A DNA stretch of 64,000 nucleotides, from the NCBI GenBank assembly GCA_963854835.1, contig OY978526.1, positions 44,165,140 to 44,229,139 of the forward strand, read 5' to 3'. The position numbers and the translations under genes are program-made. Origin of the DNA: Megamerina dolium (taxonomy: Eukaryota > Arthropoda > Insecta > Diptera > Megamerinidae). How positions within the stretch are numbered: position 1 is the first letter of the stretch; the number at the start of each line of letters is the position of its first letter. The notes below the pieces were generated by a model, which had not been told where the DNA came from, did no database searches, and saw only the letters and a list, made by a program, of their open reading frames with translations. This document shows, in pieces, positions 33,581 to 42,949 of this stretch.

Positions 33581-35474
33581 TATTACAAGCAAATTTACAC
33601 AAACTTACCTTCTCTCGCTTTTAAGTAGACCGTATTGGCTACTATATTCTCTAATTCCATCAACTCCATCAAATCTGGCTCTTTATAAATCCTCGGCTCC
33701 CAATACAAATATACTTTATAAACGCTGCACCACGTATATGTGTTGCGCGCGTACCGGTGGGAATAAGAAAAATGTGTATGCGTGTTACAATCCTTTTATT
33801 TTTTGTCTACTTTTAGTTTTGCCCTTGCGTGAACGATATCGTGCAGCGCTGTGGTGGTGGTGGTGGTGATAATAATAGCGATGTTTGTTTTTCGTCTTTT
33901 CTTTTTTTATTTGTTTATCTTAGACACCCATTCGTAGAAACTACTTCAGTTACGCCTACCACTTAACGCTCACTTTAATATCCGCCTGTTAACTGCTAAA
34001 TGTTGTAGCATAAACGTTTCTTTATGGTGACATTGAATTTTTGTTAGTAATCTAACTGCTTGATGCGATGTGTTCGCTACTTTAATATCGCATTTTTAAT
34101 AATCTTTGTATTACTTTTAGCGCTTCCACCGTTAGACCGCATTTATTTCTCTTTTATGAGGCAATTGTGTTATTTAGTTGATGCATTCAAGCTCTCCTGA
34201 GCTTTAATTCATTTCAATTTTATACTTTGTACACATCTATGTGCGTTTGTAGGTCTCCGTATGTATGCGTGTGTGCGTTTTTATAGCTTTTGTTTTTAAT
34301 TTCTTTTTATGTTACTATCGCACACAATTTATGTATTTCATTTTTGAAGTTTTATTATTTATTGCTTCAACTTTTCAGCTACTGTGCGCCTGTGGTCATC
34401 GTAATGAAATTATGTTGGTGAGATTGAAATAAATAGTACAAACAGTAGTCTTTTGTTGATCACTTTAATGACGAAGTGGTATTACTAAAGTTGTATGTAT
34501 GTGTTATAAATCCATTTCTTCAATACTTTGGGTAATCTGAAATCAGACAAATCGGATGAAATGAATTAAAATGATGGCCATGTCCTAAATATTATGCGAT
34601 AGAACACAAAAACTAATCAAATATTAAATGATATGTATGTAATTGTATTTAAGTGGCATTCATTTCGTATGCACAATATCTAGTTAAATGGTGGTGGGTT
34701 GGTAAGATATTATAAATAATTTAGTTTAATTATTACTGTGGCATTTTTATTACGCCACCATCGTCATCATAATTATTACTATTACTATTATATGTATAAG
34801 CGATTATTATTTTACAATCAATATTTAAAAAATGCACACAACTAAAAACAAGCTACGTTACAACACCATGTTTCAGCGGGGTTGATTCAAGCTAAGCGGA
34901 TAGGAGGGTTACTGAACAGTTGTGCTGTGCTGACTGAACTCAAAAGACACTGCAAACTATTGAAAAAAATAATATCGCTGCTAGTCAGTTGCCTGTGCAG
35001 TGCAATCAAAACAAATTCAAGAAGCACCCAGTAATCATGCTTAAGTTTTAACTGAATTATAATTAATACCGTTATTAAGAGCAAATAAAACATTCCCCTA
35101 TTCCTAATGGCCTTTATTTAACTCTATACAACATATTAAGAGGCCAATTAGTTTTAATATTGATTTATTATAGTCTTTGGAAGAAATAGTCCATACATGC
35201 CCAGTTTCAGTGTAGGGAAGAGCAAATGGCCCATGATAGCAGATCAGACAAATATGGAGAGTGGTCAATGACACAAATTCATCTTCAGTTTGGCTTAGTT
35301 CGAAGAAGAATAAAAAAAATAACTTTTTTTTTAAGTCCTAAGTTGGTTGGGATGGTCAATTTATTTTGAAAAATCCAAAACTAAGCAGAGAATTCAGTGA
35401 TTTTCATGAATGTTGGGAAGTTGATTAGTCTTAGAATTTTAAAAATGTGGCAATATTCTCTGCCGTTTCAGCAG
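33581..35474. other. No feature recognised
   Basis: AT-rich. A short (TGG)n run lies at 33846-33866. The forward ORF at 33519-33869 is low-complexity and unassigned. Confidence 0.5.
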
Positions 35475-35524
35475 AGATAAATAGCACACGACGAACCGTC
35501 GGTGCGTATGTGTGCTATTTATCT
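35475..35524. repeat. 15-bp perfect inverted repeat, 20-bp spacer
   Basis: AGATAAATAGCACAC (35475-35489) pairs with GTGTGCTATTTATCT (35510-35524). The spacer GACGAACCGTCGGTGCGTAT is GC-rich and is itself partly self-complementary, in contrast to the AT-rich arms. Confidence 0.88.
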
Positions 35525-35609
35525 ATTGTTAAAAATAAATAATCCGCCATGGTTGGTCATTTTGTCAACGATTTTTGAAATAGAATACCGCAATTTTTAC
35601 ACATTATTA

Positions 35610-35851
35610 TCAGTATTAGAAGGGACCTATGTATATTACCCAGTTCAGAACGTCAGAACCCTTGTGACGTCACTTTTTCTGGGCTTTGCCAAAGAGTTCT
35701 CCTAGAAGCATTTTCATGGAAAATTGATACTGTCGGAAGAATTGCCAATTGCTTGCCGTCAGGTAAGTATTAAAATTGTGCTTCAGCCGGGGATTGAATC
35801 TACGACTTACAGATCTAAAGGCCAACACACTAACCACTAAGCTACGGCGCC
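35610..35851 (-). mobile_element. tRNA-derived SINE, copy 5 (3' end missing)
   Basis: The minus-strand head (GCGCCGTAGCTTAGTGGTTA) and body are present, but the copy stops at CTTCTAATACTG and lacks the last approximately 70 bases of the family. A short stretch after the B box is also deleted. CATTATTA lies on both sides (35602-35609 and 35852-35859), which suggests an 8-bp target duplication. Confidence 0.85.
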
Positions 35852-35859
35852 CATTATTA

Positions 35860-37349
35860 GAGGGTTGTATTGCACTACGACCGTAGGTCTATTGTTATTT
35901 TTCATCAGTGTTCTGGTTGAGTTCTTTTTGTAAACCTGCGCTTACTGGACTAATTGGAAATAAATTAATAAATAGATACATGTGTACTACCTTGTAACAA
36001 ACTGAAACTAAGCCTGTTACAACCGTTTACATACCTACTTACGAACACTCCATAAATCATTAAAATATTCAATGCACCAACAATAAACAAACCATAGCAA
36101 ATATGTGTATCATAGAAAAGTTCATTTGGTGCTTCTTCTTCTTCTTATTGCCGTCATACAGTAATATCAGTAAATTTATACACACATACACATACTCGTG
36201 TAGTCAATCGCTGTGACGACAGAGAAAGAAAACACAATCTTATGAATTTTCACTGAACGTAAAATATGACATCATATGAATTTTACACTACATAATTCTT
36301 AAATGCTTTATATATAGATATGTACTAAAGGTGTATGACTTGCCAACGTAAGGTATGATAAAAAAAATAATAAAAAAATCCGATCGATGCTCGATCGAGT
36401 AAGTCGTAACCCAACATACTATTTGAAACGATATTGCTGAAGTTTTTGAATCGTCCCGTTCGAGTAGCTCTTATAGTCGCGCTGGCAATAATTCGCTCGG
36501 CGGCTATAAGTAGTTCTTGCTTTAAGCGAGGCTGTCTGTATTCGATCGCTCGCTTAAAGTAGTCGCCTGCGGGCCATCTGCTTTGCCCGGGGTCATTTTG
36601 ACCATCCGCATATACCAGGAGCAACTATCCGCCACCCCGTTGGTTTTTCCTATATATTGCTATAAAGGTCTCCTCTTCTAGGTTTGAGGCCAGGGTGCTG
36701 GATGCAGGAGACCCCTGTATCAATCGCTTGGAGACTTCTGCTGAGACAGATCTACCAGACGACTAATTTGTTAGGTGCGACCAGGTGTCACTGGTAAATC
36801 CTACAAATTCTCATTATATAAGTAAGGTTAGTTAGGGTTAGGTATTCCAATAAGGCATAAAGTAATAAATTGAATTTGTATTCTTGGAAAATTGTAAAAA
36901 GAGAAAGGAAGGAAAATAAAAACAAAGAAAAATCAAAATAAATCAAAGTAGTAGTAGTTCCATCAGTACCGAGCCGAACACTCTTCTAGTGTCGGTGAAT
37001 TGATTTCCAATAGGCAATCGTGCGGAATTCGGTTCTCATCCTACAACAAGAGTTTTTACGCTGCCCTCAGCTGGGAAACAAAAGGCACGCGTTACAAACT
37101 ATACAAATATGTGAATGAATGCGAGCTATGTTAAATTTGTGAAATTGCACAAATGTTTTTGTTAATATTTGCGGTTGCATTGATGCGTTGGTGGTCCCTT
37201 GCATGTGCTACGTGTACAATATGTAATAAATTTATGAGATAAACGCAGCAAAAAATTAAAACGAGCATGAACATAATGAATTTATTATCATGTTTATATG
37301 TAACAGAGCTGTAAGTGACTAAATATTTCTATGTTCAGTTTTAATTTTT
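35860..37349. other. Unassigned; includes a GC-richer island
   Basis: About 36400-36790 and 36960-37090 are clearly richer in G+C than the surroundings and look like decayed coding or retroelement sequence. The minus ORF at 36325-36624 (starting MLLVYADGQNDPGQSRW) matches no family I know. No TIR or LTR pair was seen. Confidence 0.4.
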
Positions 37350-37353
37350 TTAA

Positions 37354-37877
37354 CCCATTACAGCAAAAAGTATATCAACATACTTTTTACGAATTTGAGT
37401 GAAAATTACGAGTTTTGGATATCATCTTAATCAGTTAGTGATAGAAAAATTACATATTTAGTTGTAGTTTGTTAACAATGAGCCGTTCGATTTATCGAAC
37501 GCAATGCACATCGACACCATATGCTACATCATAAGAAATAATAAAGTGGTTAGACTTTTAGCAAAAATTTTCAAAATATATGTACACACTAAACACACTA
37601 GGAAAAACGTATTATTTAAATTTTGTCTTGGAAATATACAAAAAAAAAAAATGAAACAAAAGAGTATCTTACCCCTTTCACAAAACAATATGCTTTTGCT
37701 AGCATTCATAATGAAAAATGTGAAATAACAGAAACTATTACCGTTAGTTCGATAAATACAGGGTTCCCGGTATTGTAGAAATAATATACATTCGATTAAC
37801 TATTTAAAACTCTAAAAACAATATATTCGATATATAAAAATTGTAGTTAATTGGTGTCCGATATATGCTATAATGGG
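37354..37877. mobile_element. PiggyBac-type MITE with TTAA target duplication
   Basis: TTAA at 37350-37353 and 37878-37881 flanks the element. The TIRs are CCCATTACAGCA on the left and, in reverse complement, CCCATTATAGCA on the right. TTAA duplications and TIRs starting CCC are the hallmark of piggyBac-superfamily elements. The 524-bp interior is AT-rich with no transposase. It contains a palindrome GTTCGATTTATCGAAC near 37484, and GTTCGATAAAT again near the right end. Confidence 0.75.
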
Positions 37878-37881
37878 TTAA

Positions 37882-38997
37882 ACCAGAATGCTGTAGGATA
37901 GTTAGTTTAGACATATGTAATTAACTTTCATGTGACATAGTCTATTATACTTCATCGTAATTTTGAACAGTTGAAGAGACCGGGCCAATTTACCCCACAA
38001 TACCTTACCGACATATTAAAAAAAAAAATAAACACCGACATATTGAAAAAATTAAATAATAATATGCGCATATTTGTATGCATACACATAGGTAAATACG
38101 AGTATATATGTAGGTACATCATATATATTGATGTACAACCACATTCGAATGCAGTGTCTTCTTGCGGTTGATGACTTTGCTATTAAATATTTAATTAATT
38201 ATATATACAAATATGAGTAAAATATTACATTGTGGCATGTGGATAATGAGTCAAATGCACATGTACAGGGATAGTAGTTCAGTATGGAATGAGTAATTAC
38301 TATGAGAAATTATAATTTAATATTTTCAGAAATAAATATTAAATTGTAAATAAATTACAATCTGAAACGCATACTATTTTTTCGTTGTAATGGTAATTTT
38401 GTATATTAATATTTCAATCAAGCATGATAAATTATTAAAATTAATTCAACTAAATTACGATTTACTGACCACCATCCAAGTTAATATATAGAAAAAAAAA
38501 AACTGTTCTTTCAAATGGTGAATGGCGAGTTTGATATGTGTACTATGGCCCAGATTGCGTATAGGTACGAATACGAATGAATATCAACAGCTTGTGTGTC
38601 TGATGTCCTATCATAATGTAAATCCATGGCATACAAATAGGATTACTTGACGACATAATACGATGATTGCATAAACAAATACGCACTATCTAGAACAAAT
38701 ACATATAGTATGTACAGTAAGCTGGGTCGATGAAATAATTTTCATATGGTCTTTTAATCATTAATTTAGCATTTGATGGCCAATCGTCAATGAGGGCTAT
38801 ATTTGTTCTCAAGTGTCACCGATTTCCGAAGTCTCATTCTTCTAATTTGCATTTTCTGTTCATAATGTAAGCAATTCTAGCAACTCTTGCCTGTGAAGTG
38901 TTTGATTTAGTCCATAAACAACAATTCTACAGCAAATCGGCATTTTAGTGCAATTCTATATACATTGTAAATTATAAAATGCATTTGTTTGCATTTT
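37882..38997. other. No feature recognised
   Basis: AT-rich; no signatures noted. Confidence 0.5.
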
Positions 38998-40182
38998 TTT
39001 TTTCATAGAAAGCCAAAAATTAATTTATTCGAAGTATTTGCCCTCACTAGCTATACATTTTTTCCATCTTTCGGGCAATTTGTGTATACCAGCCAAAAGA
39101 ATTCCTAATTTTTCGAGACAAACCACTCGTCAAGCCATTTACCGACGTCTTCATACGAATACGAAGAGATGTTCGATGAGCGCGTGACCCATCGACGAAA
39201 ACCGGGGATAGTCAGAAGGGGCCAGGTCTGGTGAATAAGCGGGATGAGGTAGCACCTCCCAATTGAGTGTCTCCAAGTAGTTTTGGACCAGTTTTGACGT
39301 GTGCGATGGGGCGTTATCGTGGAGAAAAATCAGTTTCTCATGTCTTTGTTCATAACCAGGCCTTTTTTCACCCAAAGCACGGCGCAATTTCACTAGTTGT
39401 TGACAGTTTCACCAGGTTTCAACACCACCAAACGCTGATCCCACCAAACAGCATCGTCTTGCGTCCAAAGCGATTTGGTCTTGGAGAAAAAGTCGCTGGT
39501 TGGCCGGGATCGAGCCACGATTTTTTTCGTTTAGGATTCTCAAAGTATACTTTTCATCGCAAGCCACCACAAGATGAAGGAACGACTTTCTTTTTTGTCT
39601 AGCAAGCAAGATTTCGCATGTGTTTTGGCTTCGATCCATCTGCCTATCGTTCAATTCATGGGGTACCCATTTTCCAATTTTTTGAACCTTCCCCATGCTC
39701 ATAAACGTATGGAAATGGCTTGTTGAGTAACACCTAACTGTTCGGCAAGCATTTTTTTGCGATTGGGTGTCGTCCTCATCCAAAAGAGCCTGCAAATCAT
39801 AGTCCTCAACTTTTCTGGGTTTATTTTCACGCTTCTTGTCACTCAAGTCAAAATGGCCTTCTTTGAACCGACGAAACCAGTCTCTCCAAGTGGTTTCCGA
39901 TAGCGCACTGTCACCAGTGCGCCACCTCCACAAGCATTCGATGCGACTCAGCAGCAGATTTCTTCAAATTGAAGCAAAAAAGTAGAGCTTCTCGCATATG
40001 CATTTTTTTTGGCACGAAACTAGACATGATACGAGGAAAAATGTATTTGTTTTTTGTTTGTTTTGTAATTGATGTAAACAGATGTCAAACTCATAAAAAA
40101 AATGATGCACAGTCGATAATAACTCAATATGCTCACTAACGCCATCTATGAGCAAACGGCGGATTTAAGCTTGTACACCTGG
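38998..40182 (-). mobile_element. Mos1-like (mauritiana-type) mariner element
   Basis: The right end, in minus orientation, starts CCAGGTGTACAAGCTTAAAT and is preceded by TA (40183-40184 on the plus strand). CCAGGTGTACAAG is the start of Mos1-type terminal repeats. The transposase relic occupies 39025-40027. The other terminal repeat, expected near 38998, is not recognisable, so that end is truncated or diverged. Confidence 0.82.
39025..40027 (-). pseudogene. Mos1-like mariner transposase, frameshifted
   Basis: From ATG at 40025-40027 the minus strand reads MSSFVPKKMHMREALLFCFN then LKKSAAESHRMLVE, the mauritiana-type N-terminus. Later blocks, in shifting frames, are LSETTWRDWFRRFKEGHFDL, ALLDEDDTQSQ, MGKVQKIGKWVPHELNDRQM and NTCEILLARQKRKSFLHLVV. 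Then comes CDEKYTL, where the family has GDEKWI and the first catalytic Asp is retained. Next are LIFLHDNAPSHTSKLVQNYL (second Asp), EVLPHPAYSPDLAPSDY (third Asp) and CIASEGKYFE, with a stop at 39025. All three Asp codons survive, but multiple frameshifts inactivate the gene. The span is about 334 codons, close to the family's approximately 345. Confidence 0.9.
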
Positions 40183-40287
40183 TATAATTTTTGGTAAAAA
40201 TAATAAAAAGACATTTTTGTGAAATGCCAATGTTTACATAAAAACAGCGCATTGCTTGATTTATTCGTGAGCCAACAAAAAAAATTT

Positions 40288-40375
40288 AATGGTGCCTAGA
40301 TCATCTCAAGGTAAGTTATCAATTAAGGGGTGGACATTTGAAACTTTTTTGTATGAAAAGCGACCCAACTTGATG
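40288..40375. repeat. Interspersed repeat R, copy 2
   Basis: GGTGCCTAGATCATCTCAAG, then GTAAGTTATCAATTAA, GGACATTTG and AACTTTTTT match repeat R copy 1 (33118-33185). Here the sequence continues GTATGAAAAGCGACCCAAC. It is not associated with the same neighbour, so it is a genuine dispersed repeat. Confidence 0.6.
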
Positions 40376-40652
40376 TATAGCAAGCACATATGTCTACACA
40401 CGAGTATGTAAGTGGTTATGATACAACAACAATACAATTCTATTCATAAATAAGAAAAATGGAACTAATACAATAATAATACCCAAGAGACAAGCGGCAA
40501 AAAAATATGAGAAACACGGTGAAACTTTCCAAAAGCGATGTGTGTAAATCGGGTAATATATTATCAACGTGCATCTAACATTGAAAATGTTGTCATCGTT
40601 TACCACTTTGTGCCTTAATTTCGTTATAGATCCATATTACACACTCACATGT

Positions 40653-40677
40653 ACACACACACACACACACACACACA
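40653..40677. repeat. (AC)n microsatellite
   Basis: About twelve uninterrupted AC units. Confidence 0.95.
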
Positions 40678-40837
40678 AACCCATTTGCCTTCAATTTTGT
40701 TTTGGTTCGTACCGGAGATAAAAATATGTCAGCTCATATATGAGTTAATATGCACATATATGTGTAAGGCTTTTAGTGCATGGAATTTATAGCTACATAG
40801 TATCATAACATGCTTGAATCGTGCTCTTGATTTTTTC

Positions 40838-40963
40838 TGCGACTTTAAAGCTAGGGTGGTCCAGAAGGGTACTTTTGGTCCATCTGCCGCAAAATTCAGC
40901 CTCCACCATAGCAGCTCGGAGAAGATCAAGTGCCTGAGATGCGATTTAAATCCCGGATTCGGA
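40838..40963 (+). pseudogene. Internally deleted RTE scrap
   Basis: The forward frame reads CDFKARVVQKGTFGPSAAKF then SLHHSSS, matching GDFNARVGKEGTFG and FSLHxNTS of the RTE endonuclease. It then jumps directly to EKIKCLRCDLNPG, which corresponds to EKIKRLSGGLNPG about 240 codons further on in copy A. The joint is in frame. It abuts the mariner relic at 40970. Confidence 0.78.
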
Positions 40964-40969
40964 CAATTA

Positions 40970-41345
40970 TACTTTCACAACACAAAACACAATTAAAACA
41001 CGATATCTGTCAATTTTTCGGTACATTTATTCGAAATATTCTCCTCCTGATTCAATACACTTGTTACATTGATTTAATAGTGATTAAAACGCGTGTTCCA
41101 GCTCATTTTTCGGAATTGACTCCAGTGCCCTCGTCGAAGCCCGTTGTATGGCCATCAAAAAAGCATCCTTTCAACTTCAATTTCAGTTTTGAGAACAAAA
41201 AGAAGTAGCACGGTGCAAATCAGGTGAATACGGTGTGTGATTCAACACACACACCTGATTACGAGCCAAAAATTGACGAGCAATGAGTGCTGTGTGACTT
41301 TTTTCTCTCTTTGCTCCATGTTAAAATTTCAACATCAAACGGACA
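40970..41345 (-). pseudogene. Mariner relic, same family as 24690-25313
   Basis: The minus strand contains, in broken frames, HSLLV-FWL, CVLNHTPYSPDL, QRASTRALESIPKNELEHAF and NQCNKCIESGGEYFE with a stop, then the family 3' UTR (GATATCGTGTTTTAATTGTG). Near 41320 an ATG opens MEQRE, possibly the family's start joined to the C-terminal third by deletion. The catalytic first two thirds are missing. Confidence 0.78.
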
Positions 41346-42949
41346 CGTGTTTTGTAAAATGAATGTCAATAAACATTAAATGTCAACCAAATGCCATGAA
41401 ATTTTGACAGTTAGTAGAGGAAGTTTGAAACTTCAAAACGCATGTACTCACACATATGTAGCGCGCTTGGTTGCTGAGATTTGTAAAAAACTTACAGTGA
41501 GCTTATACACACGCAAGTCTAAGAAGCTTGCGAAAGGAAACCCTTATATATTGTACTTTTTACATTTCATAAACGAGTAAAAACATTTCTATTTTATTTC
41601 ACTCATTTGAATGATTTTTTGTTATATGAATATTGCGTGTAAATTTATTATGCTTCAGAAATTGTTCACATTTCTGTTACTTACTTCAAGCTTTATTTTA
41701 TTATGCTTACTCAATTGTTTATTGGGAATATACGCCTATTTGCTCTCTGCATTACATATGTATGTATGGATCATGACTATGTGATGTGTTCTGGGTAGTA
41801 TATCCTTAATATAGATTTAAATATATTGCACAAGGAATAATGTGTGTAGATGAAAATGAAAATGAAAATGAAAAAAAAAGGAAAAACTGAAAAGAAAAAT
41901 ATTATCCGTGAATCGCAATTTTATGTGATAACAGCTACTAACACATACATCTACATATGTATAAAGTGAAACTATATGTCTTTGTCAGGTGTGAATACTG
42001 CACAACAATATCTATGTATTCATATTTACTATGGGAAATGTTAAAATGAAAACACTTACATATGCACGCAGAATATATTTTCGTATGTATGAATATGTTT
42101 TTAAGTATAAAAGCATATTTTTCCAATTTACACATTCAGCATATACGCGTATGTGCATGCCCTACGTGATGTATTTGACGACAATAATAATAGGACCATG
42201 AGTTTTAGCAGTAACACATGGCTATGTCTCCCTCCATGCATACAAATATACCAATAGATTAACACATTTTGAAAATGATGGTTCACTGGTTTTAACACAA
42301 TTCATTCTGTTCTCACAGCTCAACATCATCATGATTTACATACTTATCCTTAGAATGACTTTGCTGAACTTTGTTATTCCCAGTAGTAAAAATTACTTGG
42401 CCCATATACTTACTACCTTATACCGAATAACCATTTTTTGATTAACAGCATTTACGTTTCTTTAGGCAATTTATTAACGCAAAATTAATATGCGACAGAA
42501 TGAATTAGACTAAATGCTTTCTTTTCCATTTTTAAACAGAAATTGTGAAGCAAAAGTCAACATAACGACCTAAAACAGCTACACAAATGTAGAAAAATAT
42601 GGTACACATACCAGCATTTATAGTTTATAGATTTAAGGTGTAATATTACTTTGATTGGCATCTTGTGATTATGAATCGCATTAGAACACATTTTCTTAGA
42701 AGTTCCAAATTGTATACTAATTCCAGTGAAATAAAAGTTGTCATTTATTAAATTAGAAACTAAAAATAGATCAGTTCAAAGTACATAAAATAGTAGGCGT
42801 GATACACCCACATTTAAACAATTTAAACTATTGTATGCGCTATATAGTCGTTGTTATCCCCATTTTAAAGCACTAACATAGATGTCTATACAAACTTATG
42901 AGGCGGCATTAGTAAAAAATTACCTTACTGTCGGCTGAGGCCGACCAAA
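41346..42949. other. No feature recognised
   Basis: AT-rich, with a short (GAAAAT)n run near 41853. No coding or terminal-repeat signal. Confidence 0.5.
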
